Shown here piece by piece: positions 11,513-18,606 of a stretch of DNA of 64,000 nt. The notes under the pieces are model-generated. The model made no database searches. It had not been told where the DNA came from and saw only the letters and a program-made list of their open reading frames with translations. Every line of letters starts with the position of its first letter. Within the stretch, counting starts at the first letter, position 1. Both the position numbers and the translations under genes were made by a program. Source of the stretch: Thiorhodovibrio litoralis (lineage in GTDB: Bacteria > Pseudomonadota > Gammaproteobacteria > Chromatiales > Chromatiaceae); NCBI RefSeq assembly GCF_033954455.1, contig NZ_CP121473.1:1-64000 (forward strand), written 5' to 3'.

Positions 11513-12169
11513 TTACAAAAATCCATGGCGAGCGAGAACCTCCTTGTTCAAGCTGCTGCCTTCGACCGAGCGCCCTGATTGGCCAAGAATCAGACGTTCA
11601 AGATAGCGTGCGATCAGATCCACCTCGATATTGACGGGGGTTCCCTTGCGGTAATTCGCGATGGTAGTGACCTCACGGGTGTGCGGAACGATGTTGAGCA
11701 AAAAAACGCTCCCGGTGATGTCGTTGACGGTCAGACTGATTCCGTCGACTGCAATCGAGCCCTTGCGCGCGATATAGGGCGCGAGCTCTCCGGGTGCGTG
11801 AATTTGCAGTCTGAGAGAACGCGCTTCCTCACGTAAATCGAGCAGCGTCCCGACCCCGTCGACATGACCGCTGAGGAGATGACCGCCAAGGGGTGACGAT
11901 AGCGTCAGTGCCCGCTCAAGGTTGACTGGACTTCCCTCTGGCAGCTCCCCGAGAGTGGTCAATCCCAAAGTTTCTTGCGAGACATCAGCACGGAAGCCAT
12001 CACCTACAAGACTGACGACCGTCAGGCAGACCCCGTTGACGGAGATGCTGTCGCCTACCCCGGTGTGGGAAAGATCCAGCTCCGGGCACTGTATTGTCAG
12101 GCGAGAATCACCCGCGACTTTCTCGATGCGGGCGAGGCGCCCACGGGCTTGAACAATACCGGTAAACAT
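11513..12169 (-). CDS. ribE: Riboflavin synthase alpha chain
   Basis: Riboflavin synthase dismutates two lumazine molecules into riboflavin. The 218 residues from the ATG at 12169 begin MFTGIVQARGRLARIE and show the two tandem barrel repeats, each with a short GDSISVNGVCLTV or GSIAVDGISLTVN block. A further ATG six codons upstream is less family-like. It is the first gene of the ribE-ribBA-ribH-nusB-thiL cluster; ribD is absent here. I looked for an FMN riboswitch in the upstream spacer and saw none. Confidence 0.95.
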   Translation of the reverse strand: MFTGIVQARGRLARIEKVAGDSRLTIQCPELDLSHTGVGDSISVNGVCLTVVSLVGDGFRADVSQETLGLTTLGELPEGSPVNLERALTLSSPLGGHLLSGHVDGVGTLLDLREEARSLRLQIHAPGELAPYIARKGSIAVDGISLTVNDITGSVFLLNIVPHTREVTTIANYRKGTPVNIEVDLIARYLERLILGQSGRSVEGSSLNKEVLARHGFL

Positions 12170-12225
12170 GGCGCGTGTTTCCTTCACCTGCGAAAGGCAA
12201 GACGATCGATATCAGCGGGAAACCC

Positions 12226-12257
12226 GTCACACGGCAACTCGGTCACACGGCAACTGT
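12226..12257. repeat. 16-bp tandem repeat upstream of ribE
   Basis: Two adjacent 16-base units beginning GTCACACGGCAACT (12226-12241 and 12242-12257) differ only at their last two bases. They lie in the spacer between prkB and ribE. The function is unknown; it may be a replication-slippage product or a tandem operator. Confidence 0.6.
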
Positions 12258-12323
12258 CCTCCGTGGCAGGTTGCTTGCATGCCAGAAGTTCACCCAGTCT
12301 TGCGTTCAAACAAGGTCCCGGGC

Positions 12324-13214
12324 TCAGACGTTACGCGATGCCATCATGCGCTCGATGATGGGCTGCAAAATCACCTCCATAGCAAATCCCATTTTTCCGC
12401 CTGGGACCACCATGGTGTTGCGCCGGCTCATGAAAGAGTCATGAATCATTGCCAGTAGATAGGGGAAATCGATTTCCAGTTTCTCTGGTTCGCGGAAGCG
12501 GATGATCACAAAGCTCTCGTCTGGTAACGGAATATCCCGCGCGATGAACGGATTCGAGGTATCGACAGTCGACACCCGCTGGAAATTGATGTCCGTGAGG
12601 GAGAACTGCGGCGTGATGTGGCGAATGTAGTCCGGCATGCGCCGCATGATGGTATCGACGATCGCCTCCGCCGAATAGCCGCGCTCGAGATTGTCGCGAT
12701 GGATTTTCTGAATCCATTCGAGATTGACGATGGGCACCACGCCGACACCCAAGTCGACATGCTCGGCGACATTGTCATTATCGGTGACCACGAGGCCGTG
12801 AAGACCCTCGTAAAACAGCAGGTCGGTTCCCGTCTCGATATCCTCCCAGGGAGTGAATTGACCGGGCTCAAGCTTGCTCCCCAAGCGGTTGTTGTGCTCC
12901 GCTGCCTCTTCCTTGCTGTGGAGATAATAACGCCGTTTCCCCATGCCAGTGTCGCCATAGGTATGAAACAACTCAGCCAGCAGATCGAAGCGGTTAGCTT
13001 CCGGCCCAAAATGGCTGAGCGTGCGGTGCTCATCGGCGGCCTTGGCCATCTCAGCCTTCATCTCGACGCGATCAAAGCGGTGAAAGCTGTCTCCCTCAAT
13101 CACCGCTGCCCGGATGCCGTCGCGGTAAAAAATATGCTCGAATGCGCGCTTGACCGTGGTTGTACCGGCGCCAGAGGAGCCCGTGACCGCGACAATAGGA
13201 TGCTTCTTCGACAT
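12324..13214 (-). CDS. prkB: Phosphoribulokinase
   Basis: Phosphoribulokinase makes ribulose 1,5-bisphosphate from ribulose 5-phosphate and ATP, the substrate for RuBisCO. The 296 residues begin MSKKHPIVAVTGSSGAGTTTVK with the P-loop near residue 11, then IEGDSFHRFDR, FGPEANRFDLL, FYEGLHGLVVT and the C-terminal MVVPGGKMGFAMEVILQPI. The ATG at 13214 has GGGAG upstream at good spacing; an in-frame ATG ten codons earlier lacks this support. It is the proteobacterial, roughly 290-residue type. With cbbM at 47391 it gives both Calvin-specific enzymes in this window. Confidence 0.95.
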   Translation of the reverse strand: MSKKHPIVAVTGSSGAGTTTVKRAFEHIFYRDGIRAAVIEGDSFHRFDRVEMKAEMAKAADEHRTLSHFGPEANRFDLLAELFHTYGDTGMGKRRYYLHSKEEAAEHNNRLGSKLEPGQFTPWEDIETGTDLLFYEGLHGLVVTDNDNVAEHVDLGVGVVPIVNLEWIQKIHRDNLERGYSAEAIVDTIMRRMPDYIRHITPQFSLTDINFQRVSTVDTSNPFIARDIPLPDESFVIIRFREPEKLEIDFPYLLAMIHDSFMSRRNTMVVPGGKMGFAMEVILQPIIERMMASRNV

Positions 13215-13449
13215 AGATGACTCCCGTCGTTGTGCTAGTTCCAAATCAGGAAGAAAAATCGGTGGCGCTCTGGGGGAGCTGCTGCCTTGGGGGAGCCGCG
13301 CTCGTGGGCGCAGTGGGCTCGCGCAGGCACGGAGCAGCGCCCGAACCGGTTATCCTATCACGACTGACCAGCGATATCTTCGCCATGCACACTTCATCAG
13401 CTCTTTCTGTCCCACGGGGCATCCCCGTCGGTGGGAGCGATAGCCGGGT

Positions 13450-14043
13450 ATGATGATGCGCGGACCTCAACATCAACAAGACGATTTGACGACGACAATG
13501 CCTTACCATCTTACAGACCAGCTAGCGGAAAACTCGACAGGGAAAGGGTTCTTAAGCATTATCCTGTTGCTCTTTGTGACAGTGGCAGGATCAAGCGCTT
13601 GGGCCGACGAGGACACCGGCGCGGACACCGGCGCGGTACCTGAAACGCCGCAGGTACGCGATGCCTATGCCCGCGCGGTGCCGCCCGGGCAGCAGAACAG
13701 CGCTGCTTTCATGCATATATCCAACCCGGGTCATCAAACGATGGCGCTGGTCGCTGCCGAAAGCTCAGTGGCCCGGGTGGTGGAGCTGCATACGCATGTG
13801 CAGGAAGACGGGATGATGAAAATGCGCCGCGTCGAGCGGATCGAGCTACCCCCGGCGACCGAGGTGGTGCTGCAACCCGGTGGCCTGCACCTGATGCTGA
13901 TCGGGCTCAAGCAACCGCTGGCGCCGGGCGATCCTGTCGATCTTCACCTCGTGTTTGATACTGGCAAGACTATCGATATCACCGCCGACACAAGAACCAT
14001 TATGCCAGCGCAGCGCATGCATCATAACGGGCAGGATCACTGA
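13450..14043 (+). CDS. Exported copper chaperone, PCu(A)C family
   Basis: PCu(A)C proteins carry Cu(I) in the periplasm for haem-copper oxidase assembly. The metal motif is clear: His and Met ligands in ELHTHVQEDGMMKM, followed by GLHLMLIGL, matching H(M)X10MX21HXM. A hydrophobic export signal (FLSIILLLFVTVAGSSAWA) ends near residue 51. The start is uncertain: an ATG at 13450 gives 197 residues with a long leader; the ATG at 13498 gives 181 and a leader still longer than usual. The C terminus is His/Met rich (MHHNGQDH). It lies just before cytochrome c4, an electron donor to oxidases. Confidence 0.87.
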   Translation: MMMRGPQHQQDDLTTTMPYHLTDQLAENSTGKGFLSIILLLFVTVAGSSAWADEDTGADTGAVPETPQVRDAYARAVPPGQQNSAAFMHISNPGHQTMALVAAESSVARVVELHTHVQEDGMMKMRRVERIELPPATEVVLQPGGLHLMLIGLKQPLAPGDPVDLHLVFDTGKTIDITADTRTIMPAQRMHHNGQDH

Positions 14044-14072
14044 GAGCGCGGGTCGACACCCGGCGCCGCGCA

Positions 14073-14101
14073 TTGCCCATTTCGCCGTATTCTGGTATAC
14101 A
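14073..14101 (+). promoter_or_regulatory. Candidate sigma-70 promoter for cytochrome c4
   Basis: TTGCCC (14073-14078) and TATACA (14096-14101) are 17 bases apart, with a TG one base before the -10 (extended -10). The site lies 127 bases upstream of the cytochrome c4 start. It is predicted by eye only. Confidence 0.4.
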
Positions 14102-14227
14102 TGACGGGTTTTTCAGTCGTGCGGACCAACAATGCGGGTCACAGATTGCGGCCAAGCCGAGCTGGTGACCGCACGCGCAACACCGGCCGGCATGGCCAAA
14201 CCCAGATTCAAGCAAATGGTAGGCATT

Positions 14228-14854
14228 ATGAAGCGAGTCCTGATCACAGGCATCCTGGTCGCGGGTCTGGCTGCGACCTCACTGCAGGCGGGCACCATCA
14301 CCGGGAACGCCGAAAAGGGTAAAGAAAAAGCAGGCCAGATCTGTCAGGCCTGCCATGGTATCGATGGCAATGGCGTGCCCGCTCAGCCGATATGGCCCAA
14401 GCTCGCCGGTCAGCATCCGAACTACATTTACAAGCAGCTCAACAACTTCAAGAACGACGAGCGCGCGAATGTCCAGATGACGCCAATGGCCAAGCCATTG
14501 ACGGACGAGGAGATGCGCAACGTCGCGGCCTATTACTCGAGCCTGCCGCAGTCCGGCGGCGAGGCCGAGGCCGATAAGGTTGAGCTCGGCGAGAAGATCT
14601 TCCGCGCCGGCAACCCGGCAACTGGCGTGCCCGCCTGCTCCGGCTGTCACGGGCCTGCTGGTATGGGCACCAACCTGTCCAGATTTCCGCGCCTGGCTGG
14701 CCAGTATCCTGAGTACGTCGACCAGACGCTGAAGCTCTTCCGTAAGATGGAGCGCGCCAACGATCCAAACGGCATGATGCGCGGTGTTGCAGCGCGCATG
14801 ACCGACGACGAGATCGCCGCCGTCGCCCAGTACATCTCTGGTCTGCGCCAATAG
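14228..14854 (+). CDS. Cytochrome c4 (dihaem, periplasmic)
   Basis: Cytochrome c4 is a two-domain dihaem protein that passes electrons to terminal oxidases. From the ATG at 14228 it has 208 residues, with a Sec signal MKRVLITGILVAGLAATSLQA and two haem sites, CQACH (39-43) and CSGCH (137-141), each in a c4-type domain with PKLAGQHPNYIYKQL and PRLAGQYPEYVDQTL repeats. The axial Met ligands are likely in QMTPMAKPLTDEEM and MMRGVAARMTDDEI. The frame is open for 32 further codons upstream, but those would place the signal peptide internally. Confidence 0.94.
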   Translation: MKRVLITGILVAGLAATSLQAGTITGNAEKGKEKAGQICQACHGIDGNGVPAQPIWPKLAGQHPNYIYKQLNNFKNDERANVQMTPMAKPLTDEEMRNVAAYYSSLPQSGGEAEADKVELGEKIFRAGNPATGVPACSGCHGPAGMGTNLSRFPRLAGQYPEYVDQTLKLFRKMERANDPNGMMRGVAARMTDDEIAAVAQYISGLRQ

Positions 14855-14893
14855 TCTGCACCAGTAGTTCTGAACTGCTGCCAGCTCTCGGTT

Positions 14894-14918
14894 CGCCGCT
14901 GGTCTAACACCAGCGGCG
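14894..14918 (+). terminator. Hairpin after cytochrome c4
   Basis: A perfect 10-bp stem (CGCCGCTGGT paired with ACCAGCGGCG) with a 5-base loop lies 40 bases after the stop codon. Only a weak T-rich stretch follows, so a terminator role is likely but not certain. Confidence 0.55.
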
Positions 14919-14972
14919 GCCTTGATGTTCTCTTCAGCTCCAACCACGGCGGCCCAACCCCAGCGAGCTGAC

Positions 14973-15764
14973 ATGGATCGCCTGCGACTGCTGAGTTACA
15001 ACATCCAGGCGGGGATCGCCTCAGTTCGCTTCCGCGACTACATCGCCAATAGCTGGAAGCATCTGCTGCCCCATCGGGCGCGGATGAATAATCTCAACCG
15101 CATCAGCGAGATGATCGGTGGTTATGATGTGGTCGGCCTGCAGGAAGTCGATGCCGGCAGCCTGCGCAGTGCCTTCATCGACCAGACCGAATTTCTCGCC
15201 CGCGTTGCCGGCTATCCGCACTGGCATCGCCAGATCAACCGCGACCTCGGCTCCCTGGCCCAGCACAGTAACGGCCTGCTGAGCCGCTTGCAGCCAAAGA
15301 CCATTCGTGACCACAAACTGCCCGGTCTGCCCGGGCGTGGCGTTCTGCTTGGTGAGTTTCAGACCACCAGCGGTGAGCTGCTTGCAGTCTGCGTGGCGCA
15401 TCTTGCCTTGGGAGCACGCGCGCGCAGGCGCCAGTTTGATTTCCTCGCCGAGCTCACCGGCCAATATCCCTACGCCGTGCTGATGGGGGATTTCAATAGC
15501 GGCTGTGGCTCGAGCGCCCTGCGCGCCATGGTCGAGCGCGGCGGCTGGCACGGCCTAGACTGCGAGCGAAAAACCTTCCCAAGTTGGCGCCCCCAGCACA
15601 ATCTCGACCACATCCTGGTGTCCACCAATATTGAGATCCTCGGCGCACGGGTGGTTGACTATGCCCTCTCTGATCACCTGCCGATTAGCATGGAGATTCG
15701 CCTTCCCTCGCGGATCGAACCCTGCGAGCCAATCCCACAGCAGTTGCCGGAGTTCGCTGCTTAA
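14973..15764 (+). CDS. Endonuclease/exonuclease/phosphatase-family protein
   Basis: The protein has the four-layer fold motifs of Mg2+-dependent phosphodiesterases of the DNase I/exonuclease III superfamily: YNIQAG near the N terminus, GLQEVD (metal-binding Glu), GDFNSG (catalytic Asp/Asn), LDHIL and SDHLPI (catalytic His). No signal peptide is seen, so it is probably cytoplasmic. The substrate cannot be told from the sequence. I chose the ATG at 14973 (MDRLRLLSYNIQ); starts at 14922/14925 would add 16-17 unconserved residues. Its stop shares the sequence TTAA with the stop of the convergent next gene. Confidence 0.8.
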   Translation: MDRLRLLSYNIQAGIASVRFRDYIANSWKHLLPHRARMNNLNRISEMIGGYDVVGLQEVDAGSLRSAFIDQTEFLARVAGYPHWHRQINRDLGSLAQHSNGLLSRLQPKTIRDHKLPGLPGRGVLLGEFQTTSGELLAVCVAHLALGARARRRQFDFLAELTGQYPYAVLMGDFNSGCGSSALRAMVERGGWHGLDCERKTFPSWRPQHNLDHILVSTNIEILGARVVDYALSDHLPISMEIRLPSRIEPCEPIPQQLPEFAA

Positions 15765-16354
15765 TCCTGCAGCGCAAACCAGTGCCAGGGCAGGCCGTCG
15801 CTGAATCGCTCAAGCAGCCTCGGCAGTGCGGGCAACACGGCGGCTTCGCCGGGGAAAACCTCCTCAATGGTCAAGGTCAGGCGCCCAAAGCCAGCGTGAC
15901 CACGCCAGTCCCACTGCCAGGCCAAGGAACGAGTGCCGCAAGCCGGGCAGGCAAGCTCGGTGCGCTCGGGCCAGGACCAGTCTTCCATCGCCGGGCGCCA
16001 GTCAGACACGGTCTTGCCGCACGCCGGGCAGCGCGGTGGGCGGGTATTGCGCCCGCGCCAGAAGCGCGGCTCGGTGCTTGGCGGGTCCAGGCGCAGATGA
16101 CAGCCGGCTGGTCCAGCGGTACCTGGGAGACCATCGAGCTTGACCGCGCACCCGGTGAAACCAACATAATCGAAAAAGCGCTCTCCGGGTGCGAAGCGGC
16201 TTGCATCTGATTCCGAGGCTCCGGCGCCCGGAGCAGCTGTAAGCCGCGCGCCGAGCAAGCCTGCCTGGGTCAGGGCCGCGCGTAGCGGCTCGCGAGGCGG
16301 AACTGCCTTGAGGTCCTTGGGGGTCAGAAGGAGTCTTCCGGTATGAAGCGCCAT
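15761..16354 (-). CDS. Unknown protein with zinc-ribbon-like cysteine pairs
   Basis: I do not recognise a named family. The 197-residue protein has two CPAC pairs about 27 residues apart (CPACGKTVSDW and CPACGTRSLAW), the pattern of a zinc ribbon, and is rich in Trp and Pro. It begins MALHTGRLLLTPKDLKAV and lacks a signal peptide or membrane segment. It is divergent from the methyltransferase at 16410 with only 55 bases between, and its stop overlaps that of the convergent upstream gene in one TTAA. The reading frame has the codon bias of its neighbours, so I consider it real. Confidence 0.65.
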   Translation of the reverse strand: MALHTGRLLLTPKDLKAVPPREPLRAALTQAGLLGARLTAAPGAGASESDASRFAPGERFFDYVGFTGCAVKLDGLPGTAGPAGCHLRLDPPSTEPRFWRGRNTRPPRCPACGKTVSDWRPAMEDWSWPERTELACPACGTRSLAWQWDWRGHAGFGRLTLTIEEVFPGEAAVLPALPRLLERFSDGLPWHWFALQD

Positions 16355-16409
16355 GGAAGGAACAGGAGCGTAAAAGTATGAAAGTCAAAAAGAAAGCGGG
16401 ATCATTGCA

Positions 16410-17369
16410 ATGATACAACCGACAACAGATGGCCAGGCCCTGCCGTGGCGGATGCTGGCTGCTGCAATTCTTGTGGCCTTGCTGCTTGGCGCGGTCCCGG
16501 TCGCGGCGGAGCAAGATACCGGCGGTGAGACCGGGCGGGTGCTGAGCCCGAGCATGAACAGCTACTACCTGGACGCAGACCCCGCGTTCTGGCGCGAGAC
16601 CTTCGAACGCGACGGGCGCGAGCTCTACGACAAACGCCGCGCCATTCTAAAAGCCCTGGCGCTTACACCCGGTCAGTCAGTTGCCGATGTGGGCGCCGGC
16701 AGCGGCTTTTTCAGCCTGCTGTTTGCGCAACAGGTGGGTCCGGGCGGCCGCGTCTACGCGGTCGATATCTCACAACCTTTCACCCAGGCCATCGCCGAGC
16801 GTGCGGCTGAAGCCGGGCTGGATAACCTCGTTACTATCGTCAATGACCAGCATAGCCTGGGCCTGCCCGATGACAGCGTCGATCTCATCTTCACCGCCGA
16901 TACCTATCATCACTTCGAGTTTCCACAGGCCATGCTCGCCGCCTTCAGGCGCGCACTGCGCCCAGGCGGCCAACTGGTGATCATCGACTTCCGCACCGAC
17001 CCCGCCATTGCATCTGCCTGGGTCCAGGGCCATGTGCGTGCCGGTCGTGAACAAGTCATCGCCGAGGCCGAAGCCGCCGGCTTCGTGCTGGAGGAAGATC
17101 TCAATCTGTTAAAGCGGAATTTCCTCCTGCGCTTGCGTGCGCCCGAGGATTGGGTTCCTCTCGCTGGACGATGTACAAAGCGTCCCAGAAGTCTGGCAGG
17201 CATCTGCTATCGCGCTTTAGTGCGCCTTGCTGACCTCACCTTCAAGCTCATAGACAGCGCCGCAGTAAGGGCAGACGGCACGGCGATCCGGTGCCTCATC
17301 GATCGGCAGGTAGACGCGCGGGTGCATGTTCCAAAGCGCGTGGCCGGGCCTCGGGCAGCTCAGGGGTAG
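16410..17369 (+). CDS. Exported class I SAM methyltransferase-like protein, probable 3' frameshift
   Basis: Residues 15-33 form an export signal (MLAAAILVALLLGAVPVAA), followed by a Rossmann methyltransferase with motif I VADVGAGSGFF, VYAVDIS, the acidic post-motif DDSVDLIFTADTYHHF and LRPGGQLVIIDF. The substrate is unknown. The last 50 codons (17217-17369) run antisense through the next gene and look non-coding. In another frame the sequence reads RIGFLSLDDVQSVPEVWQ and stops with TAG at 17218-17220, meeting the stop of the convergent gene. I infer a frameshift near 17130-17160, either a real mutation or a sequence error. Confidence 0.72.
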   Translation: MIQPTTDGQALPWRMLAAAILVALLLGAVPVAAEQDTGGETGRVLSPSMNSYYLDADPAFWRETFERDGRELYDKRRAILKALALTPGQSVADVGAGSGFFSLLFAQQVGPGGRVYAVDISQPFTQAIAERAAEAGLDNLVTIVNDQHSLGLPDDSVDLIFTADTYHHFEFPQAMLAAFRRALRPGGQLVIIDFRTDPAIASAWVQGHVRAGREQVIAEAEAAGFVLEEDLNLLKRNFLLRLRAPEDWVPLAGRCTKRPRSLAGICYRALVRLADLTFKLIDSAAVRADGTAIRCLIDRQVDARVHVPKRVAGPRAAQG

Positions 17370-17465
17370 GTCGGACGCCTGTACCTTGATGGCTTCTGGT
17401 GCCGGCGGTGTGCTGACGGGCGGTGCTGCTTTATCGGTGTCGAAAGGGAGTGCTGGATGCTCCAT
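17217..17465 (-). CDS. Zinc-finger (zf-CHCC type) small protein
   Basis: The 82-residue protein from the ATG at 17465 has the C-X-H-X-C-X2-C pattern of the zf-CHCC family, which includes the mitochondrial complex I subunit NDUFS6: LSCPRPGHALWNMHPRVYLPI and AVCPYCGAVYEL. Bacterial members are small, soluble and of unknown role. The frame is open to 17522, but that would overlap the 3' end of ilvE. It follows ilvE and may be co-transcribed. Confidence 0.82.
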   Translation of the reverse strand: MEHPALPFDTDKAAPPVSTPPAPEAIKVQASDLPLSCPRPGHALWNMHPRVYLPIDEAPDRRAVCPYCGAVYELEGEVSKAH

Positions 17466-17503
17466 GACGATTCTTCCTGTTTTGTGCCGATAAGGATAAG
17501 GTT

Positions 17504-18424
17504 TTACGTAAAATGAAGCCATTCGCCGCGGCTGGGATCGCGGCCCTGAACGACCTCGAAATACTTGCTCTGTAGCTTCTCGGTGATGGGGCCGCGGCCG
17601 CCGTTGCCGATCACGCGGCCGTCCACCTCGCGGATGGGTGTGACCTCGGCAGCGGTGCCGGTGAAGAAGGCCTCGTCGGCGATGTAGACCTCGTCCCGGG
17701 TGATGCGCTTTTCCTCCACCTCAAGGCCCATTTCCTCGGCGAGTGTGATCACCGTCTTGCGGGTGATGCCGTCGAGCGCGGAGGTCAGGTCCGGGGTGTA
17801 GAGGCGTCCGTCGCGCACCAGGAAGATATTCTCCCCGCTGCCCTCCATCACGCAGCCCTGAGCGTCGAGCAAAATGGCCTCGTCATAGCCGTCGCGCAAT
17901 GCCTCTTGCAGGGCCATCATGGAGTTCATGTAGTTACCATTGGCCTTGGCGCGGCACATGGTCACATTGACATGATGACGGGTAAAAGAAGACACCCGCA
18001 CGCGAATGCCATTCTTGATGTTGTCCTCGCCCAGATAAGAGCCCCAGTCCCAGGCGGCGACGATGACGTGCACCTGTAGATTATCGGCACGCAGCCCCAT
18101 CCCCTCGGAGCCGTAAAAGGCCATTGGGCGGATGTAGGCCGAGGCGAGCTTGTTCTCGCGCACCGCGAGCCGCTGGGCTTGGTTTAGGGTGTCGCGGTCA
18201 TACGGCAGCTTCATGCCGAGGATGTGAGCAGAGTTGAACAGCCGCTCGGTATGCTCCGGCAGACGGAAGATGGCCGCACCGCGGTCAGTCTCGTAGGCAC
18301 GCACGCCTTCAAAGACGCCCATGCCATAGTGCAGGGTATGGGTCAGCACATGGGTCTGGGCGTCACGCCAGGGCACCAATTCGCCGTTGTACCAAATCAC
18401 ACCGTCGCGATCGCCCATGCTCAT
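17504..18424 (-). CDS. ilvE: Branched-chain amino-acid aminotransferase
   Basis: IlvE is a PLP enzyme that performs the last step of leucine, isoleucine and valine synthesis. The 306 residues have the class IV signature with the PLP lysine at about Lys160 (MCRAKANGNYMNS), the start DGVIWYNGELVPWRDAQ, HYGMGVFEGVRAYE, and the phosphate-binding end FFTGTAAEVTPI. The length is normal (about 308). An ATG two codons in (18418) is an equal start candidate. It reads in the same direction as glnE, 182 bases downstream of it. Confidence 0.95.
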   Translation of the reverse strand: MSMGDRDGVIWYNGELVPWRDAQTHVLTHTLHYGMGVFEGVRAYETDRGAAIFRLPEHTERLFNSAHILGMKLPYDRDTLNQAQRLAVRENKLASAYIRPMAFYGSEGMGLRADNLQVHVIVAAWDWGSYLGEDNIKNGIRVRVSSFTRHHVNVTMCRAKANGNYMNSMMALQEALRDGYDEAILLDAQGCVMEGSGENIFLVRDGRLYTPDLTSALDGITRKTVITLAEEMGLEVEEKRITRDEVYIADEAFFTGTAAEVTPIREVDGRVIGNGGRGPITEKLQSKYFEVVQGRDPSRGEWLHFT

Positions 18425-18606
18425 GTTCTGAGGTCTCCAGTTGCAATGCGGGCTTTTTGCCCAACGCCGATAGATCTAAAGCGTCCAATCGGCTGTCAGT
18501 GGTTTGCTAAGCCGAGATGTTTTGCCAGTAAATCATGTTCATTTTACTTTTCATGGCGCGCTCGTACTTGCCGCTTCTTAGCACCTTCAAGGCCGTTTTG
18601 CTTAAC

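Noticed and set aside
12170-12323. FMN riboswitch upstream of ribE
   Set aside because: The conserved RFN core sequences were looked for on the minus strand and not found.
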